From Lentisphaeria bacterium UBA4640 (GTDB lineage: Bacteria; Verrucomicrobiota; Lentisphaeria; Victivallales; UBA1829), in contig DHMO01000014.1 of assembly GCA_002405835.1 (NCBI GenBank), positions 1 to 30,538 on the forward strand: a stretch of 30,538 bases of DNA, in the 5' to 3' direction. Made by a program: the position numbers and the translations under genes. Positions within the stretch are counted from its first letter, which is position 1. Each line of letters begins with the position of its first letter. This document shows, in pieces, positions 8,230 to 16,412 of the stretch. Under the pieces are notes generated by a model, which searched no databases, was not told the DNA's origin, and worked only from the letters and a program-made list of their open reading frames with translations.

Positions 8230-8280
8230 TTAAACCGGACAATGCGGCCTTGTAACGTTTTTATGTCGGGAATATGCAAA

Positions 8281-8318
8281 AAAAACTCCCCGGCTGCGGA
8301 AACAGCAGAGGAGTTTTT
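8281..8318 (-). terminator. Strong intrinsic terminator of fabK
   Basis: On the minus strand, AAAAACTCC pairs with GGAGTTTTT, with an inner gctg/cagc pairing. The stem runs into an eight-T tail and begins 17 nt past the fabK stop codon. It separates fabK from the sugar operon promoter and is nearly symmetrical, so it could also work on the plus strand. Confidence 0.85.
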
Positions 8319-8334
8319 CGGATTCGGAGTTTTT

Positions 8335-9357
8335 TCAGCAGAGCTTGGAACGGACCTGTTCGAGTTCCTTTTCCGCATCGGTCAGCAGCTCGGTGACAAG
8401 ATCGCGGATGGGAACAACCTTGTCCACCAGTCCGACGGACTGACCGGCCATGAGCGAACCGTTGTCGGTATCGCCTTCGATCGCGGCTCTGCGGAGCGCG
8501 CCGATCCAGAATTTTTCGACCTGCTCCTGTGCTTCCTGACGGTGAATCTCGCCCGCCTCCAGCTTTTTGAGCAGCGCAAGCTGGAGTTTGCCGAATTCAT
8601 CGGTTCCCTTGTTGCGGAGCGCGCGGACAGCGACGACGGGCAGACGGGAGTCGAACTGCGGCGTGGAGACGGCGTCACGCGCATTCGCGCGGCTGAAGAC
8701 CTCTTTGAACTTCGGATGGACTTTGCACTCTTCGGTCATGACGAAACGGGTTCCGAGCTGTGCACCCGCCGCGCCCATGAGCAAGGTGTGCGCAATCATC
8801 TTTCCGGTTGCGATTCCGCCCGCGCAGAACATCGGCACCTGATCCGCGAAGCGGAAGAGCACCTGCTGCATCAGGACAACCGAGGAGACGTGTCCGATGT
8901 GTCCGCCTGCCTCGCTGCCTTCGAGAATAATGGCGTCCGCACCAAATTTAATCATGCGCTCCGCAATGGAAACAGTCGATGCGAAGCAGAGAACTTTTGC
9001 GCCGGTTTCTTTCGCGGCGAGAACCTCTTTTTCCTTCGGGAAACTTCCGGCGAAGATGATGTAGGGAACCTTCACCTCTTTGAGCATTGCAAGATGATCG
9101 AGATATGCGGGCGCGATGGTGATGAGATTGACCGCAAACGGATTTTTTGTCAGTGAACGAACCTGTTCGATCTGCTGGCGCAGGATTTCCGTGGGAGCGT
9201 TTCCGCCGGCAAGACATCCAAAGCATCCGGAGTTGCAGACCGCCGCGACAAGATTGGGTTCCGACACCCATGTCATCGCACCGCAGAGAATGGGATACTT
9301 GCACTGCAGAAAATCGCTTCCTCTTTTCATCAGGGGATTCAGATATTTGAGTTCCAT
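8335..9357 (-). CDS. fabK: Enoyl-ACP reductase II (FMN-dependent FabK)
   Basis: This 340-residue flavoenzyme reduces trans-2-enoyl-ACP in the last step of each fatty-acid elongation cycle. It follows S. pneumoniae FabK closely. YPILCGAMTWVSE is at the N-terminus and GGNAP carries the nucleotide loop. EAGGHIG (149-155) contains the active-site histidine, followed by GTRFVMTEE, and SLMAGQSVGLV lies near the end. Nitronate monooxygenases share the fold, but the GGNAP and C-terminal motifs favour FabK. I start at 9357 because AGGAGG lies 6 nt upstream; the in-frame ATG 24 bases earlier would overlap that site and has none of its own. It is a monocistronic gene with its own promoter and terminator. 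Confidence 0.85.
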   Translation of the reverse strand: MELKYLNPLMKRGSDFLQCKYPILCGAMTWVSEPNLVAAVCNSGCFGCLAGGNAPTEILRQQIEQVRSLTKNPFAVNLITIAPAYLDHLAMLKEVKVPYIIFAGSFPKEKEVLAAKETGAKVLCFASTVSIAERMIKFGADAIILEGSEAGGHIGHVSSVVLMQQVLFRFADQVPMFCAGGIATGKMIAHTLLMGAAGAQLGTRFVMTEECKVHPKFKEVFSRANARDAVSTPQFDSRLPVVAVRALRNKGTDEFGKLQLALLKKLEAGEIHRQEAQEQVEKFWIGALRRAAIEGDTDNGSLMAGQSVGLVDKVVPIRDLVTELLTDAEKELEQVRSKLC

Positions 9358-9394
9358 AGTTTTCCTCCTTTGTTGAAACACGATGGCCGGGATT

Positions 9395-9422
9395 ACTATA
9401 CATCCCCTTTTCCGTTTTGCAA
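9395..9422 (-). promoter_or_regulatory. Promoter of fabK
   Basis: TTGCAA (9417-9422), a 16-bp spacer, then TATAGT (9395-9400) on the minus strand, with the start predicted near 9388 and about 30 nt of leader. The -35 sits in the loop of an imperfect inverted repeat (ccccttttcc at 9404-9413 and aaaaaaggga at 9428-9437), which could be an operator or a weak terminator of the permease gene. Confidence 0.65.
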
Positions 9423-9445
9423 ATTTTAAAAAAGGGAGTTGAATT

Positions 9446-10201
9446 TTACCAGATCAGCAGCTTCAGACCGGCAAGAATGGAGAAAATGAGAACTATTTTG
9501 TTGAACCACGCCTGAGAAATGTATTTCAGGCACATAATACCCACTGCCGCTCCAAGAAGAATGAACGGAATCATCGCAAGATCCGCTTTGAACGACTGAT
9601 ACGTGATCCGCTCCTGGAGAATGAAACACGGCAGCTTCGTCCAGTTCATAATCAGGAAAAACCACGCACCGGTTCCCACATACTCCTTCTTGTCAAGTTT
9701 CAAGGCAAGGAAATAGAGAGCGGCAACCGGACCGGCGGCATTCGCTATCATCGTTGTAAAACCGGCAAGAAGACCCGCTCCCGTCCCAACCGCCCAATGC
9801 GCCGGAACCGTTTTGTCTTTCAGCACATAATCGCGCACAATGCTGATGCAGCAGAGCAGAACCACGATCGCGCCGATCGCTTTCGCCATGGCATAATCGT
9901 TCAGAACCGAAACAAGAACCGCTCCCAGTCCGAGCCCGACCGCGGCGGACGGCACCAGACGCAGGATCAGTTTCCTGTTCGCACTGCGCCGGTACCAGGC
10001 AACCGCCGCAACATCAGCCATGCAGAGCATCAGCAGCTGAAGCCCCGTCGAAAGACGCGTCGGGAAGACCATCGTCAGCAGCAGAACCGGAACCAGTCCA
10101 AGCCCCGGAATCCCCGTCTTGTTCAGCCCGATCAGAATCGCTGAAACAATCAGCATCGAAAGTTCGAATGCGGAAAATCCGCTGAAGAAAAAATCAAACA
10201 T
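9446..10201 (-). CDS. TSUP (TauE/SafE) family membrane permease
   Basis: This 251-residue hydrophobic protein has about seven or eight predicted membrane segments. The TSUP hallmarks are the N-terminal repeat (SAILIGLNKTGIPGLG) and its counterpart in the second half (GAGLLAGFTTMIANAAGP), giving two homologous halves. The family moves sulfonates, sulfite, sulfoacetate or other organic anions; the substrate here is unknown. The start is supported by AAAGG six bases before the ATG. The ahcY terminator ends just upstream, so expression depends on read-through or on a promoter I cannot identify. A link to sulfur metabolism through the nearby SAM cycle genes is only a positional hint. Confidence 0.82.
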   Translation of the reverse strand: MFDFFFSGFSAFELSMLIVSAILIGLNKTGIPGLGLVPVLLLTMVFPTRLSTGLQLLMLCMADVAAVAWYRRSANRKLILRLVPSAAVGLGLGAVLVSVLNDYAMAKAIGAIVVLLCCISIVRDYVLKDKTVPAHWAVGTGAGLLAGFTTMIANAAGPVAALYFLALKLDKKEYVGTGAWFFLIMNWTKLPCFILQERITYQSFKADLAMIPFILLGAAVGIMCLKYISQAWFNKIVLIFSILAGLKLLIW

Positions 10202-10223
10202 GAAAAGCCTTTAAAATGAAAAG

Positions 10224-10250
10224 CGGGACGCGGCGCAAACCGGCGTCCCG
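10224..10250 (-). terminator. Terminator of the metK-adoK-ahcY operon
   Basis: A perfect 8-bp stem (cgggacgc/gcgtcccg) with an 11-nt loop begins about 16 nt past the ahcY stop. On the minus strand it is followed by CTTTTCATTTT. The T-rich tail runs into the leader of the permease gene. Confidence 0.8.
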
Positions 10251-10266
10251 TCTGTGATTCCGCAGA

Positions 10267-11784
10267 TCAATAGCGGTAGTAATCCGGCTTGTACGGTCCG
10301 TTGACCTTGACGCCGATGTATTCCGCCTGCTCCTTCGTCAGCTTCGTCAGCTTGGCGTTGAGCTTCTCCAGATGGAGCGCGGCGACTTCCTCGTCGAGTT
10401 CCTTCGGGAGGCGGTGGACCTTGACCTCATGCTTCTTGGTCGCAAGCGCGATCTGAGCAAGAGACTGGTTCGCGAACGAGCAGCTCATCACAAAGCTCGG
10501 ATGCCCCGTCGCACAGCCGAGGTTCACAAGGCGTCCTTCGGCGAGCAGATAGATGCTGTGACCGTCGGGATAGGTGAACATATGAACCGGGCACTCGTGT
10601 CCCTTGATTTCGGTAATCTTGATGCCGGGCCAGGCTTTGAGCTTGGCAACTTCGATTTCATTGTCGAAGTGACCGATGTTGCAGACGATCGCCTGATCTT
10701 TCATCTTCGACATGTGCTCTGCCGTGATGATGTGGCAGTTGCCGGTGGTGGTGACATAGAGGTCGGCGGTCGGGAGAGCATCCTCAACCGTGGCGACCGT
10801 GTAGCCGGCCATACACGCCTGAAGAGCGCAGATCGGGTCGATTTCGGTCACAATGACGCGGGCGCGTTCGTTGGCGAGCGCTTCAGCACAGCCCTTGCCG
10901 ACGTCGCCGTAACCGCAGACGACAGCCTGCTTGCCGGAGAGCATCACGTCAAGCGCGCGCTTGATGCCGTCGGTCAGGGAGTGGCGGCAGCCGTAGATGT
11001 TGTCGAACTTGGATTTTGTCACGGAGTCGTTGACGTTGATTGCGGGGAAGAGCAGTTCACCGCGTTCTTCCATCTGAATCAGACGGTGCACGCCTGTAGT
11101 GGTCTCTTCGGAGACGCCGCGGATGTTCTTAGCAACCTTGCTCCAGCGTTTCGGATCCTCTTTGAGGGTCTTTTTGAGCAGGTTGATGATGACGCCTTCC
11201 TCTTCGCAGGAGGGCTTGCGGTCGAGGAACTTCGGATCCTTTTCCGCCTTGACGCCCTGGTGGATGAGAAGGGTCGCATCACCGCCGTCGTCAACAATCT
11301 GATCGGGGCCGGAACCATCGGGCCAGGTCATGGCGCGGAGAGTGCAGTCCCAGTACTCTTCGAGGGACTCGCCCTTCCATGCAAACACGGGAATTCCGCG
11401 TTTTGCAATGGCGGCGGCGGCCTGGTCCTGCGTCGAGAAAATATTGCAGGAGGCCCAGCGGACGTCGGCACCGAGTTCAACGAGGGTTTCGATCAGGACG
11501 GCAGTCTGGATTGTCATGTGGAGACTTCCCATGATCTTGACGCCCTTGAGCGGTTTTTTCTTTCCGTATTTTGCGCGGACGGCCATCAGACCGGGCATTT
11601 CATGTTCGGCGATGTCGAGTTCCTTGCGTCCGGCTTCGGCAAGACCGATGTCGCGGACTTTGTAATCGGTAAACGGAGCCGCCTTTTTCGCAGGGGCTTT
11701 CTTAGCGGCGGCTTTCACCGGAGCTGTCTTCTTTACGGCGGTTTTCTTCGCCGCGGTCTTTTTTGCAGCAGTTTTCGTTGCCAT
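10267..11784 (-). CDS. ahcY: Adenosylhomocysteinase with a lysine/alanine-rich N-terminal tail
   Basis: This 505-residue NAD-dependent enzyme reversibly splits S-adenosylhomocysteine into adenosine and homocysteine. The catalytic domain starts near residue 38 (DYKVRDIGLAEAGRKELDIAE). The Rossmann motif GYGDVGKG is at 291-298, CNIGHFDNEIEV follows, and the C-terminus is the classic KPDYYRY. An insertion of about 35-40 residues near 180-215 places it with the longer bacterial/plant class. The odd part is residues 1-37: a repetitive Lys/Ala/Thr/Pro tail of AAKKT and APAKKA units, like the tails of histone H1-like bacterial proteins. An AAGGA site supports this start, and there is no ATG between the tail and the catalytic domain. 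It is the last gene of the SAM-cycle operon. Confidence 0.97.
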   Translation of the reverse strand: MATKTAAKKTAAKKTAVKKTAPVKAAAKKAPAKKAAPFTDYKVRDIGLAEAGRKELDIAEHEMPGLMAVRAKYGKKKPLKGVKIMGSLHMTIQTAVLIETLVELGADVRWASCNIFSTQDQAAAAIAKRGIPVFAWKGESLEEYWDCTLRAMTWPDGSGPDQIVDDGGDATLLIHQGVKAEKDPKFLDRKPSCEEEGVIINLLKKTLKEDPKRWSKVAKNIRGVSEETTTGVHRLIQMEERGELLFPAINVNDSVTKSKFDNIYGCRHSLTDGIKRALDVMLSGKQAVVCGYGDVGKGCAEALANERARVIVTEIDPICALQACMAGYTVATVEDALPTADLYVTTTGNCHIITAEHMSKMKDQAIVCNIGHFDNEIEVAKLKAWPGIKITEIKGHECPVHMFTYPDGHSIYLLAEGRLVNLGCATGHPSFVMSCSFANQSLAQIALATKKHEVKVHRLPKELDEEVAALHLEKLNAKLTKLTKEQAEYIGVKVNGPYKPDYYRY

Positions 11785-11795
11785 TTAGACTGTCC

Positions 11796-12809
11796 TTATT
11801 TTGAATCCTGATAAATGAGCTTCTGGAAGCGTGCGCGAATGGGTTCCCAGCGGAACGGCGGGATTGCCGCGCCGATGACCTGGACGACTTCCGCGCCGAG
11901 GATTGAACCCATTTTGCCGGCGGTTTCAAGCGAATAGCCGTTGAGCCACGCATAAAGGAAACCGGCCTGCCAGAGGTCGCCCGCACCGGTGGTGTCAATC
12001 GCAGTTACAAGTTCCGAACTGACGATTGCCGTTTCTTTCGCGCTCTTGAGGTACGCTCCGCGTTTGCCGAGCTTGACTGCGGCGGTTCCGCAGAATTCCA
12101 GCAGAGCATCCGCCGCCTGCGCCGGGACAATTTCATCCTTGACGCCGAGAAATTCGCGAGCCTCGTCCTCGTTTGCGAATACGACATCCACATAACGGCG
12201 GAGAATGTCGTCGAGTTTGTCGCGGAAGATGCGGACAACTTCAAACGATGCAAGGTCGAGACTGACCGTTGCGCCGTGGTCTTTTGCCAGCTTCAGAACA
12301 TGCAGGAAAACGTCCATGTTGAAGAGCATGTAGCCTTCCACATGAACATGGTTGATTCCGCGGAAGTCCTCCGCCGTGATTTCCGTAACCTTGAAGGTCG
12401 CCGCGGCACCGAGATCGGTGCGCATGGTGCGTTCGGAATCGGGCGTGATGAGACTGATGCAGCGTCCGGTGCGGACGTCCGCCGCGGTTTTGAAACGGGA
12501 GACGTCACCGCCCATGCGTTCGAATTCCGCGCGATAGTAATCCCCCTCCGCATCATTCCCGACTTTGCCGAGGAATGCGGTTTTCATGCCGAGCTTCTGA
12601 AGTCCGGCGATCGTGTTTGCGGCCGAACCGCCGACCACTTTGCGCGTGGAGGGAAGCGTGGCGCTGAGATGATCGGCAGTTTTCGCGTCGATCATCACCA
12701 TGCCGCCCTTTTCGCCGCCGACGGTCTTCAGATAATCATCCTCGACGTTGGCGAGAACGTCAAGGAGAGCGGAGCCGAAGCCCAGTACTTTTTTCTTTCC
12801 GGATGTCAT
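11796..12809 (-). CDS. Adenosine kinase (PfkB family)
   Basis: This 337-residue kinase has GGSAANT at 60-66, SLDLASFEVV near 183, FANEDEAREFLG at 211, and DTTGAGDLWQAG with catalytic D278. The whole resembles bacterial adenosine kinases, which convert adenosine to AMP. Its position between metK and ahcY fits: removing adenosine pulls the SAH hydrolase reaction forward, while homocysteine returns to methionine. The gene begins 13 nt after metK and ends 11 nt before ahcY. The Shine-Dalgarno is weak, so coupling to metK is likely. Inosine-guanosine kinase activity cannot be excluded by sequence alone. Confidence 0.85.
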   Translation of the reverse strand: MTSGKKKVLGFGSALLDVLANVEDDYLKTVGGEKGGMVMIDAKTADHLSATLPSTRKVVGGSAANTIAGLQKLGMKTAFLGKVGNDAEGDYYRAEFERMGGDVSRFKTAADVRTGRCISLITPDSERTMRTDLGAAATFKVTEITAEDFRGINHVHVEGYMLFNMDVFLHVLKLAKDHGATVSLDLASFEVVRIFRDKLDDILRRYVDVVFANEDEAREFLGVKDEIVPAQAADALLEFCGTAAVKLGKRGAYLKSAKETAIVSSELVTAIDTTGAGDLWQAGFLYAWLNGYSLETAGKMGSILGAEVVQVIGAAIPPFRWEPIRARFQKLIYQDSK

Positions 12810-12822
12810 TGGTCCGGACCGC

Positions 12823-14022
12823 TTATTTCAGGTATGCGGCTGCAGCGGCCTTGAGAGCGTCGACCATATCGGTCTTCTCCCAGGGGAATCCGGCGCGGCC
12901 GAAGTGTCCGTAAGCGGCGGTCTGGCGGTATGCCCAGCCGTTCTTTGCCGGATGCTTCAGATCGAGCTTCGCAAGGATCGCAGCCGGGCGGAGATCGAAG
13001 ACCTTCTCCACGACCTTTTCGAGATCGGCGTCGTTGCAGATCTTTCCGGTTCCGTAGGTGTCGACGTTAATCGAAAGCGGTTTCGCCACGCCGATTGCAT
13101 AGGCGACCTGGATTTCGCACTTGTCGGCGAGTCCGGCGGCAACGATGTTCTTGGCAATATAGCGGCACATGTAAGCAGCGGAACGGTCAACCTTGGAGGG
13201 GTCTTTTCCGGAGAAAGCGCCGCCGCCGTGGGAACCGACGCCACCGTAGGTGTCGACAATGATTTTGCGTCCGGTCACACCGGTGTCGCCGTTCGGTCCG
13301 CCGATAACGAAGCGTCCGGTCGGGTTCACATAGTACTGAATGTCATCGTTGAGGAACTCTGCGGGAATCACCTTCTTGACGACGTCCTTGACGACCTGAG
13401 TGAAGACGTTGATATCCATGTCGTCGGAGTGCTGGTGCGAAACAACGACCGTTGTGACCTTGACCGGCTTTCCGTCCTTGTAGAGCATGGAAACCTGACT
13501 CTTGGAATCGGGGCGGAGATAGCCGTACTTTTCGGGATCGGACTTGCGGAGACGTGCGAGTTCCTCGACGATTCTGTGAGAGTAGAGGATCGTTGCCGGC
13601 ATAAGTTCTTTGGTTTCATTGCTGGCATAACCGAACATCATGCCCTGGTCGCCCGCGCCCTGTTCCTTGAAGAGACCTTCGCCCTCGGTCACGCCCTGGG
13701 AGATGTCGCCGGACTGGGAGTGGATGCAGATGAAGACTTTGCAGGACTCTGCGGAGAAACCGATGTCGGCGGAGGTGTAGCCGATGTCGGCGACGACGCC
13801 GCGGACGACGGCTTCCCAGTTGACTTTCGCCTTGGTGGTGATTTCACCGGAAACGACAACGAGGTCGGTTGTGCAGAGAGTTTCACAAGCCACGCGGCTC
13901 TCGGGATCCTGAGCCAGGCAGGCGTCGAGGATCGCGTCGGAGATCTGATCGGAAACTTTGTCGGGATGTCCTTCGGAAACCGATTCCGAAGTAAAAATGT
14001 GTTCTGCGCGAATCTTGCTCAT
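12823..14022 (-). CDS. metK: S-adenosylmethionine synthetase
   Basis: This 399-residue protein makes SAM from methionine and ATP. All signatures are present: SESVSEGHPDKVSDQISDA at the N-terminus, the GAGDQGMMFGYA hexapeptide region at 122-133, and the phosphate loop GGGAFSGKD at 266-274 followed by KVDRSAAY. Length is normal for bacteria. It is first in a three-gene operon with adenosine kinase and ahcY. AAGGAG precedes the ATG. The short leader shows no riboswitch-like structure. Confidence 0.98.
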   Translation of the reverse strand: MSKIRAEHIFTSESVSEGHPDKVSDQISDAILDACLAQDPESRVACETLCTTDLVVVSGEITTKAKVNWEAVVRGVVADIGYTSADIGFSAESCKVFICIHSQSGDISQGVTEGEGLFKEQGAGDQGMMFGYASNETKELMPATILYSHRIVEELARLRKSDPEKYGYLRPDSKSQVSMLYKDGKPVKVTTVVVSHQHSDDMDINVFTQVVKDVVKKVIPAEFLNDDIQYYVNPTGRFVIGGPNGDTGVTGRKIIVDTYGGVGSHGGGAFSGKDPSKVDRSAAYMCRYIAKNIVAAGLADKCEIQVAYAIGVAKPLSINVDTYGTGKICNDADLEKVVEKVFDLRPAAILAKLDLKHPAKNGWAYRQTAAYGHFGRAGFPWEKTDMVDALKAAAAAYLK

Positions 14023-14067
14023 TGAAAACTCCTTGTTTGAGTTGTTTGCGTTTTTATAATTTCCGGT

Positions 14068-14096
14068 AATCTATCACTGAAACGGTCAACATTCAA
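14068..14096 (-). promoter_or_regulatory. Likely promoter of metK-adoK-ahcY
   Basis: On the minus strand, TTGAAT (14091-14096), a 17-bp spacer and TAGATT (14068-14073), in an AT-rich gap between rplQ and metK. The leader would be about 40 nt, A-rich and unstructured. An overlapping TTGACC is an alternative -35 but has poor spacing. Confidence 0.5.
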
Positions 14097-14196
14097 ATAG
14101 AAAATGCAAACTATTCCGGAAAAGAAGATTTTTATTTTGTAATCCAGAGCATTCTTTAAGAAAAGAATCTTGTCTTTTATGTTTTTAGCGGGTATG

Positions 14197-14222
14197 AAAA
14201 AGCCCCGAACGAATCGGGGCTT
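14197..14222 (-). terminator. Terminator of the alpha (rpmJ-rplQ) operon
   Basis: A perfect 9-bp stem (aagccccga/tcggggctt) with a 5-nt loop, followed on the minus strand by a T5 tail. It lies about 30 nt beyond the rplQ stop codon. Confidence 0.92.
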
Positions 14223-14253
14223 CAGAAATCGGATCGGAAAGAGAAGGGGCGAA

Positions 14254-14685
14254 TTACTTCGCGGCTTCTTCCTTCTTCTCTTCGGTCGCGGCCGGAGCAT
14301 CAGCTTCGACGAGCTGGATCAGGCAGGCTTCTGCGCCGTCGCCGATACGGTAACCGGTACGGATGATGCGGGTGTAGCCGCCGTTTCTCTTCTCAAAGCG
14401 CTTGGCGAGATCGGAGAACAGCTTTTCGACGACGAGCTTCTTGGTCTGAGCCTTGTCGGAAGGCGTGTTGACTTTGAGCTTGGCGACCGTGAGTCTGCGG
14501 TGGTGATCGGTGCCTTTTTTGGCAAACGAGATGAGACGATCGACGAGGCGGCGGACTTCCTTCGCTCTCGGGATGGTGGTCTGAACCTGTTCGTGCTCGA
14601 TGATGGAGCAGGCAAGGTTCACCAGCAGCGCTTTTCTGTGACCGCAGTTGCGACCCAGCTTGGCGGTATGTTTAAGGTGACGCAT
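14254..14685 (-). CDS. rplQ: 50S ribosomal protein L17
   Basis: This 143-residue protein opens with MRHLKHTAKLGRNCGHRKALL and ends its core with the GGYTRIIRTGYRIGDGAEACLIQLV segment, both diagnostic of L17. A 16-residue Ala/Glu/Lys tail follows the core. The Shine-Dalgarno GAGGAGG lies inside the last codons of rpoA, so the acidic rpoA tail also provides the rplQ ribosome site. It is the last gene of the operon before a strong terminator. Confidence 0.98.
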   Translation of the reverse strand: MRHLKHTAKLGRNCGHRKALLVNLACSIIEHEQVQTTIPRAKEVRRLVDRLISFAKKGTDHHRRLTVAKLKVNTPSDKAQTKKLVVEKLFSDLAKRFEKRNGGYTRIIRTGYRIGDGAEACLIQLVEADAPAATEEKKEEAAK

Positions 14686-14691
14686 GATTTA

Positions 14692-15825
14692 TCAGGCCTC
14701 CTCTTCTTCTTTTTTGGGAGTGGAATTATTGTTTTCGTTCTGGGCATCGGCTTCTTCGCCTTCGCCCTCGGCGCCTTCGCCGCCTTCGGCATTGCCGTTG
14801 TTGGCGTTGTTGCCGTTCGCGTTGTTCACGCGATCCGCTTCCGCCTGAATTGCATTGACGAGTTCCTCGCTGAAGGTCATGCCCAGAGAGAGGTTCATGC
14901 CGTGCAGTTTCTCCTTGATTTCGTCAAGGGACTTCTTGCCGAAGTTACGGAATTTGAGCATCCGGTTCTCGGTTCTGATGCAGAGTTCGCCGAGAGTCTT
15001 GATGTTCGCGTTGTTCAGGCAGTTCATAGCGCGGACGGAGAGGTCGAGAACTTCAACATTCTGCGAGAGAATCTTGAAGAGCTTCTGGTCCTCGTCACTG
15101 ATGGTCGACAGCGTGTCGTCATCGCTGGCCTGGGAGCCCATGAAGGGTCTGAGATGATCCTTCAGGATCTTGGCGGCCTTTTCGATGGCGTCTTTGGCGG
15201 AGATTCGTCCGTCAGTGTAGATCTCCATGACCAGGCTGTCCATTTCGGTTTCTTCGCCGACACGGGCGGCGCCGACCTGGTAGCGGACATGGGTGACGGG
15301 GCTGAACAGACTGTCGATCACGATTGTTCCCTGCGGGTGGTCGGGGCGTTTGTTCTTTTCCGCCGGAACCCATCCGCGGCCCTTGGAGACTTCGATTTCC
15401 GCACGGAACGGAACATCCTTGTCAAGGGTGCAGATGACCTGCTCGGGATTGAGGACCTCAACGGTACCGTCGCAGACGATATCGGCAGCGGTGACTTCGC
15501 CGGCCTTGTTTTTCTTGATTTCAAGAAGTTTGGGAGCCTCTCCGTGAAGATTCAGCTTGACTCTTTTGAGATTCAAAACAATCTCGGTGACATCTTCAAC
15601 AACACAGGGAATCGTTGCGAATTCATGGGAAACGCCGTCAATCCGGACCGCGGAAATTGCTGCGCCTTCGAGAGAAGAGAGCAGAACTCTGCGGAGAGAA
15701 TTGCCGATCGTATGCCCGAACCCGCTCTGAAACGGTTGTGCTGTAAACTTCGCATACTTATTCGTTGCTGTGCTTTCATCCATGACCAGCGTCTGCGGCA
15801 TGGGAAATACGCTTGCGGCAGCCAT
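14692..15825 (-). CDS. rpoA: RNA polymerase alpha subunit with an acidic, Asn-rich C-terminal tail
   Basis: This is the 377-residue alpha subunit. The N-terminal assembly domain includes GFGHTIGNSLRRVLLSSLEGAA (35-56) and the insert domain through HVRYQVGAARVGEETEMD. The C-terminal helix-hairpin-helix domain (about 260-318) includes LSVRAMNCLNNANIKTLGEL and FGKKSLDEIKEKL. Residues 333-377 form an extra low-complexity tail of Asn, Gly and Glu ending in KKEEEEA, which is absent from E. coli alpha. The start at 15825 has GGAGG about 8 nt upstream. rpsD, normally just upstream of rpoA, is missing here, and a hairpin occupies that gap. Confidence 0.98.
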   Translation of the reverse strand: MAAASVFPMPQTLVMDESTATNKYAKFTAQPFQSGFGHTIGNSLRRVLLSSLEGAAISAVRIDGVSHEFATIPCVVEDVTEIVLNLKRVKLNLHGEAPKLLEIKKNKAGEVTAADIVCDGTVEVLNPEQVICTLDKDVPFRAEIEVSKGRGWVPAEKNKRPDHPQGTIVIDSLFSPVTHVRYQVGAARVGEETEMDSLVMEIYTDGRISAKDAIEKAAKILKDHLRPFMGSQASDDDTLSTISDEDQKLFKILSQNVEVLDLSVRAMNCLNNANIKTLGELCIRTENRMLKFRNFGKKSLDEIKEKLHGMNLSLGMTFSEELVNAIQAEADRVNNANGNNANNGNAEGGEGAEGEGEEADAQNENNNSTPKKEEEEA

Positions 15826-15859
15826 TGTTTAAACCTCCATAAATTGATTCTACCACGCT

Positions 15860-15879
15860 CTGTCCCGGAACCGGGACAG
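15860..15879. repeat. Perfect inverted repeat in the rpsK-rpoA gap
   Basis: ctgtccc and gggacag frame a GGAACC-type loop of 6 nt, giving a 20-nt hairpin in the 86-nt spacer between rpsK and rpoA. It lacks a T run on the minus strand, so it is not a standard terminator. It could be an mRNA processing or regulatory element. Confidence 0.6.
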
Positions 15880-15911
15880 AACCATTGCGGAACGATTGCG
15901 GATTCGCCGGA

Positions 15912-16367
15912 TCAGACACGACGTCTTTTCGGCGGTCTGCATCCGTTGTGCGGAACGGGCGTGATGTCCTTTATGGCGTTGACTTCCATGCCGGTCGAGG
16001 CGATTCCGCGGACTGCGGACTCTCTGCCCGCGCCGGGGCCCTTGATCCGGACTTCAACTTCCTTCATGCCGAGAGCTTCCGCCTTTTTCGCAGCGTCGGC
16101 CGCGACAACCTGAGCAGCGTAAGCCGTGCTCTTGCGGGAACCCTTGAAGCCGTTCTTTCCGCCAGTGGACCAGCAGAGAACGTTGCCGTGGAGGTCGGTG
16201 AAAGTCACTTTCGTGTTGTTGAACGTCGCCTGAACGAAGGCGATACCGGACGGAACATAGCGTCCGCCTTTTTTGCGCTTATCAGCAGCTGCGGGAGCTG
16301 CGGCAGCCTCAGCCTGAGGAGCCGCTTCCGCCGCCGGAGCCGTTACTTTTTCTTTGTTTTCAGACAT
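15912..16367 (-). CDS. rpsK: 30S ribosomal protein S11 with an Ala-rich N-terminal extension
   Basis: This 151-residue protein carries the S11 core from about residue 38 (SGIAFVQATFNNTKVTFTDLHGNVLCWS) to the canonical TPVPHNGCRPPKRRRV end. S11 is usually near 129 residues. The excess is an N-terminal Ala/Glu/Pro-rich stretch at residues 1-30, followed by KRKKGGR. AGGA lies close to the ATG. S11 forms part of the platform near the mRNA exit on the 30S subunit. Confidence 0.97.
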   Translation of the reverse strand: MSENKEKVTAPAAEAAPQAEAAAAPAAADKRKKGGRYVPSGIAFVQATFNNTKVTFTDLHGNVLCWSTGGKNGFKGSRKSTAYAAQVVAADAAKKAEALGMKEVEVRIKGPGAGRESAVRGIASTGMEVNAIKDITPVPHNGCRPPKRRRV

Positions 16368-16412
16368 TTTTCCTGGAAACCTTTCTCAAGTTTTATCTCA
16401 GATCCGAAAGAA

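Noticed and set aside
9358..9381. Earlier fabK start at 9381
   Set aside because: The upstream ATG would place AGGAGG inside the coding region and has no site of its own; conserved FabK similarity begins after the ATG at 9357.
14023..14196. SAM riboswitch upstream of metK
   Set aside because: The promoter-to-ATG distance is about 40 nt and no multi-stem structure can be drawn.
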